From: Alphaproteobacteria bacterium
Lineage (GTDB): Bacteria > Pseudomonadota > Alphaproteobacteria > Micropepsales > Micropepsaceae
DNA: 64,000 nt
NCBI GenBank assembly: GCA_028871795.1
Contig: JAGWMG010000002.1
Coordinates: 124,001-188,000 of the forward strand
Direction: 5' to 3'
Shown here: piece after piece, positions 49,350 through 57,993 of the stretch
Position numbering within the stretch: the stretch's first letter is position 1
Layout of the letters: each line of letters begins with the position of its first letter
Notes under the pieces: model-generated
What the model was told of the DNA's origin: nothing
What the model saw: only the letters and a program-made list of their open reading frames with translations
The model's database searches: none
Made by a program: the position numbers and the translations under genes

Positions 49350-49913
49350 GTGAATGCTCGCATTCTCGCCTGCGCGCTGGCGGGCGCTCTGTGCTTCGCG
49401 CTGCCGGCCCGTGCCTCCACCAACACCGAGACACTGGGGACCGGGGTGGCCATCGCTCTGCCGGTGGTGGCCGGCGGCATCACGCTGTGGAAGGATGATT
49501 TCACGGGATCGGCGCAGCTCCTGACGAGCACGTTCCTGACGGTCGGCACGGTCTACGGCTTGAAACATTTTGTGCGCGAGTGTCGCCCCTTCGCCACGCC
49601 GTGCGCGCCCAACAGCCCCAACTGGAATTCGTTTCCGTCCGACACCAGTGCGCTGGCATTCGCCCCGGCACAGTTTCTCTGGCAACGTTACGGCTGGCAG
49701 TACGGCGTGCCCGCCTATGCCGCGGCAGCGTTCGTGGGCTGGTCGCGCGTCGACGCCAAGCAGCATCACTGGTGGGACGTGGCCACCAGCGCGGCGATCT
49801 CGCTCGGCTACAACGAACTGATAACGACGCGCTATCGTCCGCGAAGCGGATTCTACAGCGACCTGCAGGCCAGCCCCGACGGCGTCTATGCGTCGCTGAA
49901 CTACCGCTGGTGA
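49350..49913 (+). CDS. PAP2-superfamily lipid-phosphatase-like exported protein
   Basis: 187 residues from GTG 49350; AGGAGG lies nine bases upstream, whereas the ATG at 49341 touches it. Signal peptide (ARILACALAGALCFALPARAS). Motif 1 KHFVRECRP and motif 3 SRVDAKQHHWWD are intact; motif 2 is PSDT rather than PSGH. PAP2 enzymes dephosphorylate lipid or isoprenoid phosphates at the outer face of the inner membrane, but this protein has few strong membrane spans. Its C-terminus ends like an outer-membrane strand (YRW). Confidence 0.82.
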   Translation: MNARILACALAGALCFALPARASTNTETLGTGVAIALPVVAGGITLWKDDFTGSAQLLTSTFLTVGTVYGLKHFVRECRPFATPCAPNSPNWNSFPSDTSALAFAPAQFLWQRYGWQYGVPAYAAAAFVGWSRVDAKQHHWWDVATSAAISLGYNELITTRYRPRSGFYSDLQASPDGVYASLNYRW

Positions 49914-51142
49914 TCCGGCGCAACGTCGGATAACCGGTCGACGGTTCTCAGCGGCGGAAACAGCTTCATCCACGCCGCCACCACCGCGAGCGTCCCCAAC
50001 CCGCCAAGCACTACGGCCGGCACAGTGCCGAACAGCGCCGCCGTCACTCCCGATTCGAACTCGCCCAGTTCGTTGGAGGCGCCGATGAACAGCATGTTCA
50101 CGGAGCCGACGCGCCCGCGCATCTCGTCGGGCGTGGCGAAGTTCACCAGGGCGTGGCGGACGAAGACGCTGATCATGTCGGAGGCGCCCAGCACGAACAG
50201 CGCCGCCAGCGACAGGAAAAAGTTGCGCGACAGCCCGAAGACGATGGTGGCGATGCCGAACACCGCGACGGCGGCGAACATCTTCCTGCCGGTGCCGCGC
50301 TCGAGAGGGTGGCGCGCCAGCGCGAAGGCCACGACCGCCGCACCCACAGCCGGTGCGCTGCGCAACAGGCCGAGCCCGATCGGCCCGGCGTGCAGGATGT
50401 CGCGCGCGAACACCGGCAGCAGCGCGGTCGCCCCGCCCAGAAGCACCGCGAACAGATCGAGCGAGAGCGCGCCGAAGACCACACGGCGTTCGCGCACGAA
50501 GCGGATGCCTTCGACAACGCGCGCCAGCATCCCGTCTGCCGACGCCGCGCCCGTCCGCTTGCGGCCGCCAAGAGTCGCCATGCAGGCGCCCGACGCCAGG
50601 AATCCGGCGACGCAAACGCCGTAGGTTGCGCCCGGGCCGAACGCGTACAGAAAGCCGCCGAGCGCCGGCCCGGCAATCACGGCGACCATGAAGACCGATG
50701 AATTCACGGCGATGGACCGCGCCAAGCGCTCCGGCGGCACCAGGAACGCCAGCAAGGAGCTTCCCGCCGGCGCGGAAAATCCGCGCGCCGCGCCGAACAG
50801 CACGAGCACCGCGTAGAAGGCGACGGCGTTGCCGACATGCGCGAGGCTGAGCCCCAGGAACAACGCTCCGCACACGCCTTGCAGCATCATCGCCGCCGCC
50901 AGCACCGTACGCTGGTTCAGGCGGTCCGTGATTTCCCCCGCGGGCAAGGTCAGCAGGAACATCGGCAGGAACTGGCACAGCCCCACCAGCCCAAGCGCCA
51001 GCGGCGTGCGCTCGATCTCGTAGATCTGCCAGCCGATGGCCACCGACTGCACAAGCATGGCAGCGGTGCCGAGGAACCGGCCCGCCAGGAAAAGGGCGAG
51101 ATCGCGATGGCGATAGAGCGTCGGCGAAGGCGTCGTGGTCAT
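49901..51142 (-). CDS. MFS exporter, EntS-like
   Basis: 413 residues, 12 predicted spans, of the enterobactin-exporter/multidrug subgroup (FLAGRFLGTAAMLVQSVAIGWQIYE; PAGEITDRLNQRTVL; ALVNFATPDEMRGRVGSVN). ATG 51142 overlaps the GNAT stop by four bases, so the two are cotranscribed. It overlaps the PAP2-like gene end by 13 bases (convergent). Substrate unknown; no siderophore genes are nearby. Confidence 0.88.
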   Translation of the reverse strand: MTTTPSPTLYRHRDLALFLAGRFLGTAAMLVQSVAIGWQIYEIERTPLALGLVGLCQFLPMFLLTLPAGEITDRLNQRTVLAAAMMLQGVCGALFLGLSLAHVGNAVAFYAVLVLFGAARGFSAPAGSSLLAFLVPPERLARSIAVNSSVFMVAVIAGPALGGFLYAFGPGATYGVCVAGFLASGACMATLGGRKRTGAASADGMLARVVEGIRFVRERRVVFGALSLDLFAVLLGGATALLPVFARDILHAGPIGLGLLRSAPAVGAAVVAFALARHPLERGTGRKMFAAVAVFGIATIVFGLSRNFFLSLAALFVLGASDMISVFVRHALVNFATPDEMRGRVGSVNMLFIGASNELGEFESGVTAALFGTVPAVVLGGLGTLAVVAAWMKLFPPLRTVDRLSDVAPDHQR

Positions 51143-51678
51143 GCGCCCTGCCGGCGCTCCCATTGCGCGCGCGCGATGCTCCAGACATCGGGACTAAAAA
51201 TCTTGCCGCCGAAGACGATGTCCTGAGGCGGGCCTTTGCTCTCGCCCAGTTTGCGCGCCACCGCCTGGGAGGCCTTGTTGTTCGGATCGATGACGGAGAT
51301 GAGCCGATCCACCGGCTGGGTAAGGAAGCCATAGCGCATGGATGCCTTGGCGGCCTCGGTCGCGTACCCCTGGCGCCAGTATGGCCTTCCGAGCGTCCAG
51401 CCGACTTCCAGCCCCGGCCAGCCTTCGGGATTGTGCAGGCCGACGCGGCCGATGAAGGCGCCGTCGGATTTGCGCTCAACCGCCCAGGTGCCGTAGCCGC
51501 GCAACGTCCAATGGCCGATGACGGCGGCGAAGTTGCGCCAGGCGTCGCTGCGGGCCAGCGGCTCGCCGTGCAGATAGCGCACGACCTCGGGATCGGCCAT
51601 GAAGGCGGCAAAAGCCTCAAAATCGTCGGGCCGGCACTCGCGCAGGATCAGGCGTTCGGTTTCGAGGCGGGGTATCAT
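51139..51678 (-). CDS. GNAT-family N-acetyltransferase (RimJ-like)
   Basis: 179 residues. N-terminal LETERLILRECRPDDFEAF and the acetyl-CoA loop region YWRQGYATEAAKASMRYGF, then VIDPNNKASQAVARKLG, typical of ribosomal-protein-type acetyltransferases. The acceptor substrate is unknown. Coupled to the downstream MFS gene. Confidence 0.88.
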   Translation of the reverse strand: MIPRLETERLILRECRPDDFEAFAAFMADPEVVRYLHGEPLARSDAWRNFAAVIGHWTLRGYGTWAVERKSDGAFIGRVGLHNPEGWPGLEVGWTLGRPYWRQGYATEAAKASMRYGFLTQPVDRLISVIDPNNKASQAVARKLGESKGPPQDIVFGGKIFSPDVWSIARAQWERRQGA

Positions 51679-51731
51679 GCGCCTTCTCTACAGAATTCGC
51701 CCGCGCCCGACAATTCGCGCCGCGCACGGGT

Positions 51732-52145
51732 TTATTGCAGATGGATCACGATCGCGTTTTCGCCGGCCGACACGGTGAACTTTGTCCTGTCGAAGCCCGG
51801 CGCGGAAAGCACCGGGCGCGCGTCGTTGGAGAAGCCGTAGCGCTCCAACGGCAAACCCAGCCAGCTCTGGTCGAACTTGCCGTTGCGGTTGGCGTCCTGA
51901 TAGGTCTTCACGCCGTAGACGCCCGGCGCGATGTCCTTCAGCGTGACAACGGTCTCGGGTGCAACCGCGGGGACGTCGGCGCTGGCGACCGGCTCGGCAT
52001 CGTCTTTCGACCACGACGCCGCGTCATACAACGACAGGCGCAGGATCCCGCCCTTCCCGCCGACGTTCTCGACCTTGACCGTCAGCGTGGCGGCGGAGGC
52101 CGCGAGCGGCAGAACGGCCATCAGCGCCGCCAGAAGAATACGCAT
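51732..52145 (-). CDS. DUF2141 family exported protein
   Basis: 137 residues. Signal peptide (RILLAALMAVLPLAASA), then the DUF2141 beta-sandwich: LTVKVENVGGKGGILRLSLYD and the Ca-binding-like DANRNGKFDQSWLGLPLERYGFSND. Periplasmic; reaction unknown. It starts 24 bases after the mdh stop on the same strand. Confidence 0.88.
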   Translation of the reverse strand: MRILLAALMAVLPLAASAATLTVKVENVGGKGGILRLSLYDAASWSKDDAEPVASADVPAVAPETVVTLKDIAPGVYGVKTYQDANRNGKFDQSWLGLPLERYGFSNDARPVLSAPGFDRTKFTVSAGENAIVIHLQ

Positions 52146-52169
52146 GTCGGCTCTTTCCTGAGGGCGGAT

Positions 52170-53165
<996 letters not shown>

Positions 53166-53213
53166 CTAAGTAGCGCGCACGGGACAGCGAGGCAAGAATT
53201 ACCGGGATCGGGT

Positions 53214-53252
53214 AAAAAAAAGCCGAGCAGACGCGTGCGCGCCCACTCGGCT
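53214..53252 (-). terminator. Rho-independent terminator after the HU gene
   Basis: Leftward: AGCCGAG - 18-base loop - CTCGGCT followed by eight T residues, 28 bases beyond the HU stop and ahead of mdh. Confidence 0.9.
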
Positions 53253-53279
53253 CTCGATCCTTCGAAACTGCGCGGCCGG

Positions 53280-53615
53280 TCAGATCGACTGCTTCAGTTC
53301 CTTGGAGGCGCGGAAGGCGACCTTCTTGCTCGCCTTGATCTTGATGGCTTCGCCCGTCGCCGGGTTGCGGCCCATGCGCGCGGCGCGCTTCCTGACCACC
53401 AAGATGCCAAGCCCGTTGAGGCGCACGCGGGCGCCCTTCTTCAGATGCTTGGTGATGGCGCCGATGGCTTCGTCCAAAATCGCCAGCGACGCTTTGTTCG
53501 ACAAATCGTGCTTGGGAGCGATTTGCGCCGCCAACTGGCGCGTGGAGATCGTCTCGACTTTCGGCTTTGCGGCGACGGGTGCGCCGACCATTGGTGCGAT
53601 TGCGGCTTTTGCCAT
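53280..53615 (-). CDS. HU-family DNA-binding protein with N-terminal extension
   Basis: 111 residues from ATG 53615 (AGAGGA upstream). Residues ~22-111 are an HU/IHF fold: TRQLAAQIAPKHDLSNKASLAILDEAI, GARVRLNGLGILVVRKRAARMGRNPATGEAIKIKASKKVAFRASKELK with the DNA-intercalating arm RNPATGE. An extra ~20-residue Ala/Pro/Lys segment precedes it (AAIAPMVGAPVAAKPKVE). Nucleoid architecture; the extension may add DNA contacts. Confidence 0.92.
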   Translation of the reverse strand: MAKAAIAPMVGAPVAAKPKVETISTRQLAAQIAPKHDLSNKASLAILDEAIGAITKHLKKGARVRLNGLGILVVRKRAARMGRNPATGEAIKIKASKKVAFRASKELKQSI

Positions 53616-53873
53616 TGGATGTGTCCTCTGCGAATCAAAAAGAAGCCTTATTCTAAAGCATTTCCTGCAAAGACAAGATGGGGGGTGGCTGAAAAAGCGC
53701 GATAAATAGGGGTTTCTGGGGACGAATAGGCGCAGACCGCCCGGCGGACTTGGAAAGTGGCCCATTTGCGGGCGTTCGGCGCGCCGCCGCGCCAGACCGG
53801 GTGTCGGCGCCTAGGCATCTATGGATGAAGGTGGAGTACCTGGGACGAAACCCGGATGACGAACGACGGGCGC

Positions 53874-54290
53874 TTACGCCTTCTCGGCGGCTTCCGTGCT
53901 CTCGTTGTCCTGGCGCTCGGCGATGCGGGCGGATTTGCCCCGGCGGCCGCGCAGATAATAGAGCTTGGCGCGGCGCACGCGGCCCTTGCGGACCACGGTC
54001 ACGGAATCGACCAGCGGCGAATAGACCGGGAACACGCGCTCCACGCCTTCACCGTAGGAAATCTTCCTTACCGTGAAGCTTTCGTTGATGCCTTCGCCCT
54101 GGCGGGCGATGCACACGCCTTCGAAGGCCTGCAGCCGCTCGCGCGTCTTGTTCTGCTTGGTCTTCTCGTCGAAGGTGACGTCCACCACCTTGACGTTGAC
54201 CTTCAGCGTGTCGCCGGGGCGGAATTCGGGATGAGCGGCGGCGCGCAAGGCCTTCATTTGCTCGGCTTCGAGCTGTTGCAGCAGGTTCAT
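53874..54290 (-). CDS. rplS: 50S ribosomal protein L19
   Basis: 138 residues. [56 protein letters not shown] and [19 protein letters not shown] identify L19 at the 30S-50S interface. A short acidic C-terminal tail follows. Last gene of rpsP-rimM-trmD-rplS. No clear terminator is seen in the 258 bases up to the HU start. Confidence 0.98.
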   Translation of the reverse strand: MNLLQQLEAEQMKALRAAAHPEFRPGDTLKVNVKVVDVTFDEKTKQNKTRERLQAFEGVCIARQGEGINESFTVRKISYGEGVERVFPVYSPLVDSVTVVRKGRVRRAKLYYLRGRRGKSARIAERQDNESTEAAEKA

Positions 54291-54339
54291 GGGGTTCTCC
54301 GTAGGCGCGCGCGAAATTCAAAAGGAGGGGCCGTATAAC

Positions 54340-55035
54340 CTAGCCCTTTCCCTTTTCATAGTGGGTCCACAGATCGGGGCGGCGCGCCTGCGTCAGCCGT
54401 TCCGCCTGGGACCGCCGCCACTTGGAAATTTCCTTGTGATTTCCGTTGGTTAGTACTTCCGGAATGGTCTTCCCTTCGAAGCTCTGAGGCCGCGTGAACT
54501 GAGGGTATTCCAGAAGCCCGGCGCTGAAGCTTTCGTCGGCCGGCGAAGCCTCGTCGCCCAGCACGCCCGGGATCAGGCGCACGGACGCTTCCACCAGCGC
54601 CATCGCGGCAATCTCGCCCCCCGCCAGCACGAAATCGCCGAGCGAGATTTCCTCCACGCCGCGCGCTTCGATCACGCGCTCGTCGAGCCCTTCGAAGCGG
54701 CCGCACAGCAGGACCGCTCCGGGCCCGCAGGCCAGTGTCTTCACCCGCACCTGGGTCAGCGGCGCGCCGCGCGGCGAGAGATAAATGAGCGGACGCCCGG
54801 CGCGTTCGACCGCGTCGACGGCCGCCGCCGCCACGTCGGCGCGCATCACCATGCCGGGTCCGCCGCCCGCCGGCGTATCGTCCACCGTGCGATGCTTGCC
54901 GATGCCGTGATCGCGGATGTCGCGCACCTCCAGCGACCACAGATTCTTCTCCAGCGCTCGACCCACCAGCGACACGGCGAGCGCTCCGGGGAACATCTCC
55001 GGAAACAGAGTGAGAATGGTGGCGGACCACGTCAT
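54340..55035 (-). CDS. trmD: tRNA (guanine-N1)-methyltransferase TrmD
   Basis: 231 residues. SPOUT trefoil-knot enzyme that makes m1G37. [52 protein letters not shown] and [21 protein letters not shown] are all standard. The ATG overlaps the rimM stop by four bases. Confidence 0.97.
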   Translation of the reverse strand: MTWSATILTLFPEMFPGALAVSLVGRALEKNLWSLEVRDIRDHGIGKHRTVDDTPAGGGPGMVMRADVAAAAVDAVERAGRPLIYLSPRGAPLTQVRVKTLACGPGAVLLCGRFEGLDERVIEARGVEEISLGDFVLAGGEIAAMALVEASVRLIPGVLGDEASPADESFSAGLLEYPQFTRPQSFEGKTIPEVLTNGNHKEISKWRRSQAERLTQARRPDLWTHYEKGKG

Positions 55036-55550
55036 TCCACGTTGCCTCCATCCTCTGTTTCTTTGGGCACGGCGACGACCAGACGGCCGGCGGCGACATC
55101 GATTTCGGGCACATTTTCGCGCGTGAAAGCGATGAGCACCTCGTCGCCGCCGTCGCGCGCGATGACCAGCACGTCGCTCGCCCCGTAATTGTGGACGGCG
55201 GCGACTCTGCCGATGCGCCGGCCCAGCGCGTCTTCCGCCGCCAGCCCCACCAGATCGGCGTGATAGAACTCTCCGCTCTGGGCCGGGGGAAGCGCGCCGC
55301 GTGCGACGAAAAGCTCGACGCCTTTCAGAGTCTCGGCGGCGTTACGGTCGGCGATTTCCTCGAAGGCCACGACGGCCTCGCCGTCCTTGCCGGCGCGCGC
55401 GGAAGCGACGCTGAGGACGCGCCCGTCGCCGGTATGCAACGGGCCGTAGGCGCCCAGCGTCTCGGGCGTCGCGGTGAAGGTCTTGACCCGCACCTCGCCC
55501 TTCAACCCGTGGGCGCCGAGAACCGCCGCAAGAAGAACGTCGCGCGCCAT
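55032..55550 (-). CDS. rimM: Ribosome maturation factor RimM
   Basis: 172 residues: N-terminal RimM domain ([21 protein letters not shown]) and C-terminal PRC barrel ([35 protein letters not shown]). It assists assembly of the 30S head with S19. Located nine bases after rpsP. Confidence 0.95.
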   Translation of the reverse strand: MARDVLLAAVLGAHGLKGEVRVKTFTATPETLGAYGPLHTGDGRVLSVASARAGKDGEAVVAFEEIADRNAAETLKGVELFVARGALPPAQSGEFYHADLVGLAAEDALGRRIGRVAAVHNYGASDVLVIARDGGDEVLIAFTRENVPEIDVAAGRLVVAVPKETEDGGNVE

Positions 55551-55559
55551 CGTCCGTTC

Positions 55560-55919
55560 TTACGACGCCGCTTCGGCGGGCGGGGCCGCCGCCTTGGCCG
55601 CCGCCGCCGCGCGTTCCTGCGCCTTCTTCTTCGGCTTGGCCTTCTGCGGATTGTTCTTCTGAAGCGGCTTCACCAGGCCGCCATTGGCGAGAAAGCGGTG
55701 CACGCGGTCCGACGCGGTGGCGCCCTTCTTCAGCCATTCCTTCGCCTTGTCGAGGTCGAGCTTGACGCGGTCGGCGTGATCCTTCGGCAGCAGCGGATTG
55801 TAGAAGCCGATCTTCTCGATGAAGCGGCCGTCGCGCGGGCTGCGCGAATCCGCGATGACGATCGCATAATGCGGGCGCTTCTTGGTGCCGCCGCGCGCCA
55901 GTCTGATTTTCAAAGCCAT
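55560..55919 (-). CDS. rpsP: 30S ribosomal protein S16
   Basis: 119 residues. [41 protein letters not shown] is the S16 core; the C-terminal ~40 residues are a Lys/Ala-rich extension ([18 protein letters not shown]) common in alphaproteobacteria. Thirty bases after ffh. Confidence 0.98.
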   Translation of the reverse strand: MALKIRLARGGTKKRPHYAIVIADSRSPRDGRFIEKIGFYNPLLPKDHADRVKLDLDKAKEWLKKGATASDRVHRFLANGGLVKPLQKNNPQKAKPKKKAQERAAAAAKAAAPPAEAAS

Positions 55920-55948
55920 GTCGTGTTTCCTTTGGTTGAACCGTTGAA

Positions 55949-57319
55949 TTATCTGCGCCCCGGGAAGATTCCCGGCGGTATTCCGCCCGCGCCCATGAGA
56001 CCCGCCAGCGGGTTGCCGCGCCCGCCCTTGCCGACCTTCTTCATCAAGTCGGACATCTGGCGATGCATCTTGAGAAGCTTGTTGACGTCGCTGACCTCGA
56101 CGCCCGCCCCCGCCGCGATGCGCTTGCGCCGCGAGCCGTTGACGAGGTCGGGATCGGCGCGTTCCTTCCTGGTCATCGAGGAAATGATGGCTTCCTGATG
56201 GGTGAGGATCTTGTCGTCGATGCCGGCGGCGTCGAGCTGGCTCTTCACCTTGCCCACGCCCGGCAGCATCGCCAGTACGCCCTGCATGCCGCCGAGCTTC
56301 TTCATCTGGCGCAGTTGCTCGGCGAGATCGTCCATGTCGAACGATCCCTTCTTCATCTTAGCCGCGAGCTTCTCAGCCTTTTCCTTGTCGATGGTCTCCG
56401 ACGCCTTCTCGACCAGCGATACCACGTCGCCCATGTCGAGGATGCGTGCGGCCACCCGCGCCGGATGGAACGCTTCGAGCGCCTCGAGCTTCTCGCCGGT
56501 CCCCAAGAACTTGATCGGCGCGCCGGTCACCGCGCGCATCGAGAGCGCCGCACCACCGCGCGCGTCGCCGTCGGCGCGCGTCAGGATGATGCCGCTGAGC
56601 GGCACGCGTTCGTTGAACGACTTGGCGATGTTGACCGCGTCCTGGCCGGTCAGGCTGTCGGCGACCAACAGCGTCTCGTGCGGCTTGACGGCATCGCGCA
56701 CATGGGCGACCTCGGCCATCAATTGCTCGTCGACGTGCTGGCGGCCGGCGGTGTCGAGGATCAGCACGTCATAGCCGCCGACGCGCGCCGCGGCCATCGC
56801 GCGCTTGGCGATGTCGAGCGGCATCTGATTGGTGACGATGGGCAGCGTGGACACGCCCGCCTGCTCGCCGAGAATTTTCAGCTGCTCCATGGCGGCGGGA
56901 CGGTTGACGTCGAGCGAGGCCATCAGCACGCGCTTCTTCTCGCGCGTCTGCAGCATGAGCGCCAGCTTGGCGGAGGTGGTGGTCTTGCCCGAGCCTTGCA
57001 GGCCGACCATCAGGATCGGCGCGGGCGCGCTGCCTAGGTTGAGCGCGGCATTGTCGCTGCCCAGCGTTTCGACCAGCTGGTCGTGGACGATCTTGACGAC
57101 TTGTTGGCTGGGCTGGACCGAACGGATGACGTTCTCGCCGATGGCGCGCGGACGGACCTTGGCGATGAAATCGTCGACCACGCCGAGCGCCACGTCGGCT
57201 TCCACCAGCGCGGTGCGGACCTCGGTGAGCGCGGCATCGACGTCGGACTCCGACAGCGCGCCGCGTCCGCGCAGCTTGTCGAACACACCGCCGAGGCGGG
57301 ATTGCAAAGAGTCGAACAT
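55949..57319 (-). CDS. ffh: Signal recognition particle protein Ffh
   Basis: 456 residues. N domain, G domain ([47 protein letters not shown]) and Met-rich M domain ([38 protein letters not shown]) that binds SRP RNA and signal peptides. Its receptor ftsY is 5 kb away on the other strand. The Gly-rich C-terminus [14 protein letters not shown] is typical. Confidence 0.97.
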   Translation of the reverse strand: MFDSLQSRLGGVFDKLRGRGALSESDVDAALTEVRTALVEADVALGVVDDFIAKVRPRAIGENVIRSVQPSQQVVKIVHDQLVETLGSDNAALNLGSAPAPILMVGLQGSGKTTTSAKLALMLQTREKKRVLMASLDVNRPAAMEQLKILGEQAGVSTLPIVTNQMPLDIAKRAMAAARVGGYDVLILDTAGRQHVDEQLMAEVAHVRDAVKPHETLLVADSLTGQDAVNIAKSFNERVPLSGIILTRADGDARGGAALSMRAVTGAPIKFLGTGEKLEALEAFHPARVAARILDMGDVVSLVEKASETIDKEKAEKLAAKMKKGSFDMDDLAEQLRQMKKLGGMQGVLAMLPGVGKVKSQLDAAGIDDKILTHQEAIISSMTRKERADPDLVNGSRRKRIAAGAGVEVSDVNKLLKMHRQMSDLMKKVGKGGRGNPLAGLMGAGGIPPGIFPGRR

Positions 57320-57368
57320 GCAGCCTCAAAACCCAAAGCAATACGGCCCCAGGGGGCGCACCTGCGCT

Positions 57369-57426
57369 GCCTGGGGGCGATCCCAGGCGCCGGGCCCGGG
57401 ACCGGAAAGGCCTAAGGTCTTTCCGG
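57369..57426 (-). other. Stem-loop-rich 5' leader of ffh
   Basis: Two clear inverted repeats lie upstream of ffh: GCCTGGG-GGCGAT-CCCAGGC (57369-57388) and CCGGAAAG-9 nt-CTTTCCGG (57402-57426). They would form consecutive hairpins in the ffh mRNA leader. No known riboswitch or SRP RNA consensus was recognised. Confidence 0.4.
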
Positions 57427-57504
57427 AAGCGGCCGGGTTTTAGGCGTGAAAGACAACTAAGTCAACGTTATAGGTAGTAGTCGTGGAAAGTGGGGCTAGG
57501 TGCA

Positions 57505-57921
57505 ATGAATCGCATCAGACTACCCCGCCCCGTCGCGGACATTTACCGCGCCGTCGCGGAACTCGAAGCTTCTTATCCAACACGAAAATTTACTCCTGAC
57601 GGACATCTTGTAGGATCAATAGGCGAAGTCATTGCGGCAGAAGTGTTTGGACTCGAACTTCATTCGATGTCCCATATTGGGCATGATGCTACAGATCAAG
57701 CAGGTCGCGAGGTTCAAATCAAACTTACAAACGGAAAATCAATTTCAATGTATGCAAATTGCGATCGTTTAATCGTCATGCGGATCGTTTCACCGGAAGA
57801 AGCGGAGCTAATATATGACGGTGATGGTGACCCTGTTTGGAAGAGAGCCGGGAAAGTTCAAAAAAACGGGCAACGCTCTGTGAGACTTGCTGTACTTCAC
57901 AAACTTTCGTCTGCGAAATAA
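57505..57921 (+). CDS. PD-(D/E)XK-like nuclease-fold protein (DUF6998-like), AT-rich
   Basis: 138 residues from ATG 57505. A conserved pattern of a small restriction-endonuclease-like fold is visible: GSIGEVIAAEVFGLEL (helix with Glu), GHDATDQAGREVQIKLT (Asp, then the QxK variant of the ExK motif). This looks like the DUF6998 family. AT-rich relative to neighbours, monocistronic, and inserted between ffh and an S9 peptidase gene. No methyltransferase or partner is adjacent, so it is not an ordinary restriction system. Function unknown; defence or DNA-repair nuclease are possibilities. Confidence 0.72.
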   Translation: MNRIRLPRPVADIYRAVAELEASYPTRKFTPDGHLVGSIGEVIAAEVFGLELHSMSHIGHDATDQAGREVQIKLTNGKSISMYANCDRLIVMRIVSPEEAELIYDGDGDPVWKRAGKVQKNGQRSVRLAVLHKLSSAK

Positions 57922-57950
57922 TTATCACCGCGCAGGCGCGCGCCGACTGG

Positions 57951-57975
57951 ATGGCCGGCTCGGGGGGCCGGCCAT
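57951..57975. terminator. Convergent hairpin between the nuclease-like gene and the S9 peptidase gene
   Basis: ATGGCCGGC / GCCGGCCAT, a nine-base perfect stem with a seven-base loop between two convergent stops. No T-run, so termination strength is uncertain. Confidence 0.5.
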
Positions 57976-57993
57976 GACGAAAAGTGAAGTATC

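Noticed and set aside
49311-51620. 769-codon leftward frame across MFS and GNAT genes
   Set aside because: Different frame of two well-identified genes on the same strand; Arg/Ala/Gly-rich and no homology.
57320-57504. SRP RNA (4.5S) in the ffh leader
   Set aside because: The hairpins lack the conserved GGUCAGG...GGAAGGAAGCA core; only a structured leader can be claimed.
57505-57921. Complete restriction-modification system
   Set aside because: No methyltransferase or specificity gene is adjacent; only a lone nuclease-like protein is supported.
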